Of a DNA stretch of 37,699 bases, positions 9,249-19,500 are shown piece by piece (position 1 is the first letter of the stretch; each line of letters opens with the position of its first letter). The notes under the pieces were generated by a model. It was not told the origin of the DNA and searched no databases. It saw only the letters and a program-made list of their open reading frames with translations. The DNA is taken from positions 18,754,115 to 18,791,813 of the forward strand of contig NC_049983.1 of NCBI RefSeq assembly GCF_000003815.2. Direction: 5' to 3'. This stretch comes from Branchiostoma floridae. Taxonomy: Eukaryota; Chordata; Leptocardii; Amphioxiformes; Branchiostomatidae. The position numbers and the translations under genes were made by a program.

Positions 9249-9866
9249 TCCCAGTAGCTGAACTGCACAAAAAAGCTACTCTCGTCTACAAGGCCCTGAA
9301 CGGTCTGACCCCTCCCTACATCACTGCAATGTCCACACAGCTATCACATGTTCACACACACAATACCCGCCTCCGGGCACACGGCTAGGCGGTCTTCAGA
9401 CTAAACTGGAATACAGAAGACGAGCCTAGGCCTTTCCATCCTCTGGGGCGGCACTGTGGGACTCACCGCCATAACATAGCAAAGCAGCCAGAACGCTGGC
9501 GATTTTCAAAAACCTTTAAGCACTTAATATTGATATGCAAATTCAATCCTGATTTTAAATTTGATTTCTTTTTGTTATGTTTCCTGTGTTATCTCACGTT
9601 AAGGTTAAACATTTGATTAACTCGTTTGGCAGTATGATTTTATGTTATCTAAGTTAAATCTGGTTGTGTACAATCTTTATGTTTATGTTACTTAAGTAAT
9701 TTGGCTTTATAGAACTTTATGTATGATTATGTTATTTCGGTTTTTAAGTTAATTTGGTTTTGTTGAACTTTATGTATGGCTTATGTTCGGGGTTCTCCCC
9801 CCAGGGGCTTTGAAAAACGCCGTCAGGCGATATGCTTTCACCCTGGTTAAATAAAGAATGAATAGA
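9249..9866 (+). mobile_element. CR1-group LINE, segment 3 and 3' end
   Basis: Continues in frame from 7965: 'VAELHKKATLVYKALNGLTP' then 'PYITAMSTQ', 'HTHNTRLRAHG', stop, and recognisable but broken remnants ('RLNWNTEDEP', 'KTFKHLI'). This is the usual CR1/L2 C-terminal pattern. The 3' UTR ends with CACCCTGGTTAAATAAAG and a short GAATGAATA-type tail near 9855-9866, which marks the element's 3' terminus. Confidence 0.8.
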
Positions 9867-10996
9867 TCTAAACAAAATGATGATTTAGATAATTAGATGG
9901 TAAATCCGATCATCATGAGAGGACTCTCAACGATGTGACAGGTAATTGAAAAAGAGAGAACTGCTGCTATATATCAATTATGCAAATCAATACCTCATTT
10001 CCATAATCAGTGAGAAAATGCTATAATCACAGAGTTGTACAAGACGGAAATTTCGTGCTTGTGCCACCAGAAAGTTACTAGTAAATGAATGTGAGCATTA
10101 TTAGACGTAAATCATTCTAAGGATCTAGGGCCTCGTTTACATAATTATGCAGAAATGCTGCAATTGCCTTCTTAGCTAAGATAAAAACTTTTCTATTTTG
10201 AACAACTTGTGTAAAGATGACTAACAGATATGATTTATGCAAATGTCACCTTATTTGCATAATCAACGACAAACGTTTAAAATGTGTCACTCGAAAAGAT
10301 TAACATTTTTTGGTGAAGGGACGAGGTCGAGGTACTCCAGCCTGTTCCTTGTCTTTGTTTAGAAGTAACTTATTTGAAATTGTGAAACTGCATAATAACA
10401 TTCTCCGTTCCCCTTTGTGTTACCACAGTTACCAGTGTGGCCCTTGATGATCAGGCTTCGACGACAACAATCCCAACAACACCTGGGACTATATTCAGCC
10501 GTTGTAATCTTCAAGACCCTGTGAGATGTGGATTCCACCATAACCAATCTTCCTGGACCACAGAAACTTTCCTGATAAGGACACCTTCACCTGTTTCAGA
10601 TGACAATAGGATTTTTTCCGCCAACACGGACAGAAAACTGCTAACCCATTAACAAGTAATCACTATATCCCGCAGTTTCATTGGACAAAATCAAAGTAAT
10701 ATGTACCAGAGACAGGGCTACTTCGTGAGCGGAATCATGGAGAACATCTACATCAGCTGCAGAGTACTTCAACCTTCTCTCAGAGAGGCGACAACTGTAT
10801 CAACTTCCTGGTTCTTTTGATTGCTGACGCCACATGTCTGTATTAATGGCCACTGTGATTGGTCACTTGCCTTCTGAGAAAGACTGCGATAAGACACTTG
10901 AAGATTAGATGCACTAACTTTTTGTTTTGGAGCAATGTCTTAGCTCTATAATATCTATTTACATGGTTAAGTTTAATATACGTTAATTTCATCAAG
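9867..10996. other. Upstream region of GPCR gene, repeated ATGCAAAT module
   Basis: No coding exon is supported. Two related stretches containing ATGCAAAT and CATTT(C/G)CATAATCA lie about 257 bp apart (near 9980 and 10237), probably a diverged repeat. The segment just before 10997 is presumably the GPCR promoter and 5' UTR, but no TATA box or splice acceptor is convincing. Confidence 0.45.
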
Positions 10997-12979
10997 ATGG
11001 AAAGTGACACAGAAATGAATACCGTTGCTACTGATGTTGGTACATTTGATAGCAATGACGTAGAATACCCAACGGACATGAGGTACAAAATGTACATAGA
11101 TGTCGCCAGTTCAACCGTCAGTTCAGTGTTAGAAGGCTTTACAGAACTGATACCCACTGATATTACTGCTTATGTCACAGACAGCGTTACCAATATGTAT
11201 GATTTTGTTAGCTTCAACTCTACTTACTACTTTGTTGACATTGAAAACAGCACAGCTGATATTCCTGTACATGATGAGGATGATCATCAGCCATTATGGG
11301 TTGGACAAACGGCTTTCATAGGTATAGTGTCTGTATGTGGTTTGATCTGTAACCTACTGGTAATCCTTGCAACTGTCAGGAGACAGAATACGTTGCCGAG
11401 AAACATGCGCTACTTGGCATGTTCTATGGCTGTGGCTGACTTTCTCACAGCCCTATCTTTAACGCCATCTGTGTATGCTTCAACGGTAGGATACTGGCCA
11501 TACAGCAACGCACTGTGCACGGCACAGGCCAAAGTAATAGACATGTGTCAGAGAGTTGTATTGGTAACCCTGGCTCACATCAGCGTAGACAGGTATGAGG
11601 CTTTAGTTCGACCACATGGCGTGGTGCAGAGCCGGGGATTCTGTGGCGCTGCCATATTCATGACTTGGGCATTCTCGCTCCTCTGGTTAATTGGCAACTT
11701 AGCAGAGAACACAGAAACAAAATATTCAACATCGTTGGCACTTTGCAGAACCGCAGGTAGGGATAACATGATTGGTATGGTTGTAATTGCTCTTGTCTCT
11801 GTTACGGTAACGTGGATATACCTTGTCAGGGCTTGTCGGGCAATGGCAAGCGTCGTCCATCCGGCAGTCGCCCCACCTGCCGCCAACCAGGCTCCAGCAC
11901 AATTGTCGAGGTCGGCGTTCCGCACTCTGTTGGTTCTGACTGCAGTTCAACATCTTCTGTGGGCCCCCCAGGTGCTTTTGGCTGTCCAAGTTGCAAGTAA
12001 GGGATGGAAGATCCCTAACATAGGGAAATTCTTAATAATATGGCTGGGGCAATGCAACACGTACATGGACTTTTTCATCTACAGTGGGACGCAAAGGTCA
12101 TTCAGAAGAGCACTGCGGAGCCTGTGCCGGGACCCAGTCAACTTGCTGTGGAGACGTTGGACAGGACGTGACTTCTTCGGGACACCAGCTGCAGTCGCGC
12201 AGCATCAGGGTCAAGACACTGTTTCACAGAACGCAACAGTCGGCCAGTCAAATGACATCCCGCTACAGCCTCTGCCGGGCCCTCAGCCTGCTGAGAGAGA
12301 CCTCGTTCAGTCTACAGCAGAACTCGATCCAAGGGGAACAGTAGCTGAGGCAGCTGTAACCGCTCCAGGGACAGTTGAAGCTGAGACACAGTTCACCGCA
12401 TCTAGAGCTATATGTGCACCTGCTCCAAGCGCAACTGCAGCTGGGAGACACTCCTCTACGGCTGTACCCGCTCCAGGGCCAAGCACAGCTGCAGATGGGA
12501 GACGCTCCCCTACAGCTGTACCCGCTCCAAGGTCAAGTCCAACTGTAGACAGGCGACCCTCCCCTACGGCTGTACTGGCTCCAAAGTCAAGTCCAACTGC
12601 AGCTGGGAGGCACTCCCCTACAGATGTACCCGTTCCAAGGTCAAGACCAACTACAGCTGAGAGACGCTCCACTACGCCTGTACCCACTCCAAGGTCAAGT
12701 CCAACTACAGCTGGGAGACACTCCCATAGATCTAGAGCTATACCTGCACCCGGTCCAAGTGCAACTGTCTGCTTTACTGTAAGGCACGAAATCCCTGAAA
12801 ACAGTTTTGACCCACGCTCCTTGATGCCGGCAGATTACTCAGATACGGAGGAACTTCCGGTTGAGCTTGATGACATATCTCTAGCACCCACTCTCCCACT
12901 TCAGCCAGTATTTAGTGACGGAGATGACGAGGAGATTGAATTTGACGAAGACACAATCATCCCTCTTCCCGGCCTATAG
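10997..12979 (+). CDS. Orphan rhodopsin-family G protein-coupled receptor, intronless
   Basis: 660 aa in one exon, starting at an ATG in good context (AAGATGG). Residues 1-102 are extracellular, with N-glycosylation sequons at N74 and N84. Seven hydrophobic helices span about 104-370. Visible class A landmarks are N119 (TM1), D148 in 'SMAVADFL' (TM2), C174 and C250 (likely disulfide), D198-R199-Y200 at the end of TM3, 'HLLWAPQVL' in TM6 (the CWxP position lacks its Cys) and 'MDFFIYSGTQRSFRRAL' in TM7 (in place of NPxxY). The basic segment after TM7 would be helix 8. About 285 residues follow inside the cell, Pro/Ser/Thr-rich, with 18-residue repeats at about 480-590 and an acidic end. Ligand and subfamily cannot be assigned from motifs. 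A peptide-type receptor is possible. An AATAAA lies at 14274. Confidence 0.9.
   Translation: MESDTEMNTVATDVGTFDSNDVEYPTDMRYKMYIDVASSTVSSVLEGFTELIPTDITAYVTDSVTNMYDFVSFNSTYYFVDIENSTADIPVHDEDDHQPLWVGQTAFIGIVSVCGLICNLLVILATVRRQNTLPRNMRYLACSMAVADFLTALSLTPSVYASTVGYWPYSNALCTAQAKVIDMCQRVVLVTLAHISVDRYEALVRPHGVVQSRGFCGAAIFMTWAFSLLWLIGNLAENTETKYSTSLALCRTAGRDNMIGMVVIALVSVTVTWIYLVRACRAMASVVHPAVAPPAANQAPAQLSRSAFRTLLVLTAVQHLLWAPQVLLAVQVASKGWKIPNIGKFLIIWLGQCNTYMDFFIYSGTQRSFRRALRSLCRDPVNLLWRRWTGRDFFGTPAAVAQHQGQDTVSQNATVGQSNDIPLQPLPGPQPAERDLVQSTAELDPRGTVAEAAVTAPGTVEAETQFTASRAICAPAPSATAAGRHSSTAVPAPGPSTAADGRRSPTAVPAPRSSPTVDRRPSPTAVLAPKSSPTAAGRHSPTDVPVPRSRPTTAERRSTTPVPTPRSSPTTAGRHSHRSRAIPAPGPSATVCFTVRHEIPENSFDPRSLMPADYSDTEELPVELDDISLAPTLPLQPVFSDGDDEEIEFDEDTIIPLPGL
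12437..12760 (+). repeat. 54-bp coding minisatellite in GPCR tail
   Basis: Six units with period exactly 54 bp, starting at 12437, 12491, 12545, 12599, 12653 and 12707, each near GCAGCTGGGAGACACTCC. They encode 18-residue repeats of the form (G)RxSPTAVPAPRSSPTA. Because the period is a multiple of three, copy-number change would keep the frame. Confidence 0.95.
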
Positions 12980-13540
12980 ATTGATCTGGTGGACCAAGGC
13001 ACACGGAAACGACGCCTTTGTTGAAAATCACAAATTAGTGCTAAAAAAAGGACTAAACGCTGGTCGCACCTAGCTAGAAGGTTTGCAAAGGAGCCTGGCT
13101 AGTTTTGGTCTTGGTCTGTGTCTCCGGCAAGCGGTTCGCACGTTGCCTCCGCTGCCTAGCCATACAGATTAACTTCCAGTACAAGTACATGTAATACGTT
13201 TAGGGCAAAGGAATGAGATCATTATGTTGACGGTATCCATTCGTACTAGCCTTTCGGATGGATATAAATCTGGCAACCTAGTGTATGGCTGAGATACAGG
13301 CATCAGCCTCAGATAACAAACATTTGCACAATACGGAACTCAACACGCTTCTTCAGAAGATAAACGTTTTAAAATAGATATGGTAATTAGCTCAAAGCAA
13401 AAGATGAAGCAAGGTTGGATTGCATCGCCAGTAGGTACATGATTCGTTAAAGGTAATAATTCTTCACCTGTTGAGGATGACTGTTGAAAAGAATGCAAAA
13501 TGTACAAATTCATCACAGTAGAGAACCAACAGATTGTAAC

Positions 13541-13584
<44 letters not shown>

Positions 13585-13606
13585 AGCACAGACTATCCTT
13601 TTCTGA
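12980..13606. other. GPCR 3' flank, with (AT)n at 13544-13581
   Basis: Presumed 3' UTR and intergenic sequence. It contains a dinucleotide AT microsatellite of about 19 units. No coding exon is seen. Confidence 0.6.
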
Positions 13607-13966
13607 TTTTGGGTTTAGAACATCACATAACCTGTGTAAATATCACATAAAAACTACAAATGTGAAAGTAATTCAATATCAGTTTTGACTGAAAGTATTT
13701 TTGTAGTAGCTGTGTACAAATTGAAATTATGGGTGTAGAACATCACATAACCTGTGTAAATATCACATAAAAACTACAAATGTGAAAGTAATTCAATATC
13801 AGTTTTGACTGAAAGTATTTTTGTAGTAGCTGTGTACAAATTGAAATTATGGGTGTAGAACATCACATAACATGTGTAAATATCACATAAAAACTACAAA
13901 TGTGAAAGTAATTCAATATCAGTATTGACTGAAAGTATTTTTGTACTACAGTAGTAGCTGTGTACA
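13607..13966. repeat. Three-copy tandem repeat, period 120 bp
   Basis: The motif CATCACATAACCTGTG recurs at exactly 13621, 13741 and 13861 (the last with CATGTG). The 120 bases from 13621 and from 13741 are identical. The third copy has a few changes and an insertion of CTACAGTAG near its end. There is no open frame across it. Confidence 0.97.
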
Positions 13967-15283
13967 AATCGTAATGGAACGGTTATTTCTCGTTTTTAGC
14001 TGAGAACGTTTAGATTGTTGTTGTGTGCTAATAAGAGTATACACCAATCATAAATATGTCTGACTAGTGTCCATATTGCATTATGGTCGTGTACCATAAG
14101 TTAGCATGTTATTTTGATTTTGAAATTGTGGCCTTGTGAGCATTTCAGTAAATGTTGAGTGCATTATGTGTAGTATTTCCCCAGTCATTGCCGCACATGT
14201 ATTCGGTATTGAGTACAATGTATGTGGTTTTAAAACAAGGATTGAAAATGTCGTAAACACTTATGACAGGTTGAATAAAAAAATCTAAAGTTCTAAATAG
14301 AACTATGTGGCTCCAGAAGTCTTACTGAGCGACAACTGCAGTGCAAAAATGTCAGTTAGCAGTGAAGTAGTTTATCCCTGATTCTGCTTAATATGATTAA
14401 AGCTGTTGGTCTATCCTTCTCAAGTAATAGCGACTAACACGGAGCCAAAATTGCATCTACTTGCCATTTCCATCTACACAGGTCGCATGGCATTTGGTCT
14501 ATTGTCATTTTTTGCAATAGTCAATATATATTGACAGTTCACATAGATTTAAAACATAGCAATCTCTTTTGATCTGATAGAATTTGAACAGATTGGTATA
14601 TATTTTACATTTTTATGACACTCTTGATTGACAGCTATCATGAATAAATCTACTTTTATCATTTAGAAGCTGATCCACAACAAATTTAAGGTGCTTTATC
14701 ACCAATGACAATAAATACACAGTTCCTGATAACAAGCAATTATCATAAGTATTATACAAAGAAGAAATACGTTTGTACGAAATAAACACCATTTTGATGC
14801 TATGGAACATCAAATCTTACCAATCATACTTCTATTTTTTAACTTGTTGCTGTCAGGTAATCAAGTTAATTTCCACCCATGATGACATAATAGACACAGC
14901 AGCTGGTTTAAAACCGGGTACTCTGGCTCGCAAAAAAAACAGGATTTTTTTGGGAGGCAAACAGTCATCGACTCATCGTAAAGTACATACAATCGCAAGA
15001 TTTTATAATTTTTGCCTTTCTGCTTCTCAAAAGATTGTTTACATTATTCGACTACCATAGCGAGTAAGTGTGACGGAAGTCGGCTATGCTGCAAAAGTCA
15101 TATATAGAGCAGTACATTTAGTACGTATGAGGTTACTTGGATTTAGAAAAGGATTATTGTCGAAAAGACGAAAGAGGTAACTTTGCGAAAAGTCATTTGT
15201 ATCCCAAAAAATATCATCTATCGGAAAATAATGCTCCCTTCTAGTGTGAAATGCCCCTTTAACAAACACAGACAGCTGTGCTA
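13967..15283. other. Intergenic, no gene recognised
   Basis: Between the GPCR gene and the 3' end of APEX2. Short open frames (14613-14813 minus, 14773-15060 plus) carry no recognisable motif. The AATAAA at 14274 could serve the GPCR transcript. Confidence 0.5.
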
Positions 15284-16528
15284 TCACTTGTCCTTCCCCC
15301 TACTGACCCACTGGAAGTGGTCACACCTGGCTGCAGGGTTAGAGGAGTGACCCTGTGGCCTGGCACACACGTAAAACTGTTTCCCAAAGTTCGGGCCTTG
15401 TTTCTTCACAGTTCTCAACACACAAGGCTCTCTATGCCCCTTGCAGGGTGGGGGAGGGGGTGGTCCTTTCAGGACAGTCTTCCAGAATGCTGCCTGGTTC
15501 TGCTTGGGTTTTGTCTCAACGGTGCTTTTGTCATTCTCAGCATGTTTGCTTTCTTTTCTCACACTGTCATCAACATCTACAGAACTGTTGGAAGGATGGA
15601 CAGACTGGCTGCTGACAACATTTTCACAAGCGACATCCCTTTCGGGATTTTCTTGTGTTACGTCTAAAGTGTTTGCCTTTCTTTTTTCATCTGCTTCAAT
15701 CTTAGTCTTCTTGCCAAAGAAGCTCAGCAGGGTTCCCTGCTTCCCTTGGTCAGTCTTCTGTTTCTTCATACCTCGACCTATATGGTCTGACGCACTCCTC
15801 TTCACAGAGGTCCTGTGTTGACTTTGACCATGTTTTGTGGTGGATATGATGCTGCTCCCTTCACTCTCACTACTGTGGTTCTCCCATGACTGTGAAGTTG
15901 ACTGCTGACTACATATTTCTGAGTGACCATCACTAGTACCCTGGCTGCTAGACACACTGTCTTGGCTGCTCTTCTCTTCACCATTCTCTCCTTTCTTGAC
16001 CTTAGTGAAGAAGGCTGACAGTTTCTGCTGCTTCCCTACAAACTCTGGCATGTATTTGGAGCACAAGGCTGGACATTTACCAGAAGCAACAACTATACAC
16101 GCTAGCTCCCCCCTCACAGGGCAATGGTCTGACCCCTCTACCTCAGGCATAATGGTACAGTCCTGAAACTGATTAAGAAGGGCCCTGTTTGCGAAGATGT
16201 AGTCGATACGTGTGCCGTAGTTGGTCTGGCGGGCACCAGTCACTGTCGACCAACACGTGAATGCACTGCGTTGAGTTGGGTGGAAAAATCGGAAGGTGTC
16301 CACAAAGTTGCCACCCTGTCCCTTCTCTGAGGCATTATCAGCTTGGATACTGCTGTCCAATGATGTGTCAAGTTGATCTGATGCAACATCTGATTGGTTG
16401 TTAGGGTTAATGGGTTGATTTGATTGGCCAATAAGTGTGTCACCACTGCTACCACTGTCTCCAGTTTGATGTGGGTCAAGAAGAAACTGGTCCAGCCATT
16501 TTCTTCCTGGGTTCTCTGAAAAATATTC
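15284..16528 (-). CDS. APEX2: APEX2 exon 6 (last)
   Basis: The acceptor CCCACTCCAG precedes GAATATTTTTCAG. The exon is 1245 nt in phase 0 and encodes residues 202-615 and the stop. It holds the C-terminal half of the nuclease fold, a Ser/Asn-rich insertion (about 224-274), the second nuclease motifs, both PIP boxes and the GRF zinc finger. Confidence 0.93.
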   Translation of the reverse strand, partial: EYFSENPGRKWLDQFLLDPHQTGDSGSSGDTLIGQSNQPINPNNQSDVASDQLDTSLDSSIQADNASEKGQGGNFVDTFRFFHPTQRSAFTCWSTVTGARQTNYGTRIDYIFANRALLNQFQDCTIMPEVEGSDHCPVRGELACIVVASGKCPALCSKYMPEFVGKQQKLSAFFTKVKKGENGEEKSSQDSVSSSQGTSDGHSEICSQQSTSQSWENHSSESEGSSIISTTKHGQSQHRTSVKRSASDHIGRGMKKQKTDQGKQGTLLSFFGKKTKIEADEKRKANTLDVTQENPERDVACENVVSSQSVHPSNSSVDVDDSVRKESKHAENDKSTVETKPKQNQAAFWKTVLKGPPPPPPCKGHREPCVLRTVKKQGPNFGKQFYVCARPQGHSSNPAARCDHFQWVSRGKDK

Positions 16529-19500
16529 CTGGAGTGGGAGAAAGATAAAACTTATACCTGGGTATAGCCACAAGCCCCTACAGCAGTTTGACTACCCATT
16601 TCTAAACAGCAATACTTGTTCACAAACTGACTGAAGTTTATCTGAAAGATTTTGTAAAACTATATTTGGAATACATCACAGTGTAATGATGAGAGGTCCC
16701 GATAAATCATAATGCATGAAAGAAAATATCTTGTGTTTCAAAACCTCAAACTTCCACACAGATTAAGGCTAGTAAATTTCTACTGAGGGCAGGGGGAAAA
16801 TTTTTCTGACCAAATTTGTGATCATTTCAATACACAGACATGCTTCGATGGTAAAGTAAATATATCAAAGCAAGGTGGGAATCAAAGCTTGTTCACTGCC
16901 CGTGATGAAAGGTTCAGATGAAATAGTAAAATTTCACCTTTTGTCGCCAAATTTAGTACCGACCATAGGGATGGGCAACAGGCAGAGGGTTGAGTGTATT
17001 CTACACAATATATTTTACTTACAACATCATCAGGATCACAATGGTCGATGGGTTTGTGTGACGTGTTGACATCTCCAAGGACAATCACATGGCTGATGCA
17101 TTCAAAGAAAACAAGAAGTGTCACACTTATGTAGGTTAGACATCCAGGTAAGCAATATTCAAATACAATTCAATCTCTATAACTGGATAAAAATGAATAT
17201 CTATTTCCAGACGTTTTGAGTGACATCCATTACTCTTCATCAGCATCAATAGATAATACTTTTAAAAAAATCAACATAATTGTTTTTCTGGCAAGAGAAA
17301 AAAATCTATAGATTCTATCAATGATGGCAAAACTTGGCCTGGATACATTCTAAATTCATTTATTTTCACAGGACCTTAAGTTGAAATTAGAAGGGGAAAG
17401 GAGATTTTCGTTGTGTTTTAGTTCAGTGCTTAAACAATCAATTAGTAATGCATTGGAAACCCACTTTTTGTCAAATGAAGACTCATTTGTGTTGGTAGAA
17501 TCCATAGTAGCAAAGTTTAAGCTTTGTTCCAACCCAAGGAAAAAACACCATAGATTTTCGTCAGATGTCTGACTTTCTGTGCTGATGTCATCATACATCT
17601 GGCCTCCAGAACATCAGCGCAGCCAGACATCCAATGATGTTCGGCGAAATTAACTGAAAATTCATGGTGACTGTTTTTTTCCTTGTGTTGGAACAAGGCT
17701 CAAACTTAGCAATCATGTAATAATTCCATGTACATCCAAAGTTATTGACGGCCAAAGCTACAGTAACTCTTGTGAGCCGCTGTATTCCTAAGTTATCCCT
17801 CCAACTCTTAACTCACCTGCCAGCCTGCAGCAGTGCCTGTGCCCTGGTCTGTAGCAGTCGGTAGAACCTCAGCTTGAAGTCCTTTCTCTCCTCCTTCTCT
17901 GGGTCTGCTCGGGGGCAGTACACGTTGATTACTGCTAGGGGGCACTCTTTTCCATCTGTGTCACTGAAATCATCATAAACAGCTTTTGATATAGTGGAAA
18001 AGTTTCCAATGCAATAAGAAGACTGACCATAAATTTTCGGTCGAGAACTCTGACCTTCGTCAGATAATGTTCCGGAAGTCGTCAGATGACGTCAGGCAAC
18101 AGCGAATCATAAATGGCGATGTGATGTTGGAACAAGTTTAAACCTTTTCACTATGGAATTTACCAACACAGATGAGCTTTCATTCCGAGTTTTTGATATG
18201 AATACACAAGTATAAAGAAGTTGTCATTTGGATTTTCACCTTTACAGTTAGGAAGAAATGGGCAGATTTTTTTACCGTATCGTATGCTGGGTGATCACAG
18301 CTCTCCCTTCCTTGTCCAATAAACGGAGCTCATCCTCTGTGAACATAGTCTGGTCCCCATAGCAACCGATGATGTCTTCTTCCTTCTGATTGGTCAGGAG
18401 TCCTGTCAGTCCCTCCTCTGCCTTGATAGGTGTGGCTCCATCTTTACAGTAGGTGGCAACACCTTATGGAGAGTGTTCAACAATAACATTGAATAATCTG
18501 TATCACAGGCATAGCTGTCTCCAGCTTCAATTTTTTTGCCCCACTCATTGCTTGGGAGCTCATCTTCTTAAGTTGCCATTTGAAGCCTAGGAAAATACTA
18601 GTACATGTTCATCAATTTTGTATCCTTACCTGAGTATCCACTCCTGACTCTGGAGAAGGAGAAGTAAGAGCTGTACCCCTCTACAATCGCTGATGCTTCA
18701 TCCAGTTGGTCTCCTGTAAAAATATGTAGACAAATTCAAAGTTAGCATGAAAGTTTTTATAGATTGGTATGACTATGAGTCGTTGTACCAAACAGTTTAA
18801 ACTTTTGATATGTGGTTGAGTGATGTCTGTATTAGAAGAGGTATTTGAAGTCTCTTGATACAAATATGCAGCACTGAAAGGATTCTAAAACGCGAGTGGA
18901 CGTTGGATACTCCACCAAACAGAATCCTTTGTAGCTAAATGGTCCATTGTTTTGAGTATTGCCCATTCACTAGTTTTCACTGATAATCATGTCCAAGTTC
19001 AGATCTGGACCTGGACCTGACCCTTTGGACCAGGACCGTACCTGAACCTGAATTTTCTGTACATGCCTTCTGATGACCATTGTGAATATTGACATACGCT
19101 TTCAATCCACCACTGTAAGAATGTTGTCAAGGGTAGCCTTAGGCCAATCGAAGAAGGTTCGCAAATGCTTTGATGTGCTAATACAAGTACAATGTACATC
19201 TGTAGGGAAGTCAAATATAAATTTGACAAGTGAAAGTGACTTTTTGACAAGTGAAACCAAGGAGTTTTTATGCTCCTTGGTGAAACCGTGGATAACTTGA
19301 GCTCTGTCCTGGGGTTTTGGAATCAAGACCTAATAATTTTACCTATTTCTGTCAGTGATACCCGGCTGAAAGTACATGTTTGACTTTCAATTTGCGTTAT
19401 TTCGTTTCCGGATGTTCACACCCCCCTCCCATCGCTCTGTTCTTGATCACAAATAAATCCAAATGAAACTTACGTGTAACTTTTGTCTCTTGTAGACACA

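Noticed and set aside
12307-12687. 126-codon minus-strand frame in the GPCR tail
   Set aside because: Shadow of the 54-bp coding minisatellite, which keeps all frames open.
15278-15821. Plus-strand open frames opposite APEX2 exon 6
   Set aside because: Antisense shadows of a strongly supported coding exon.
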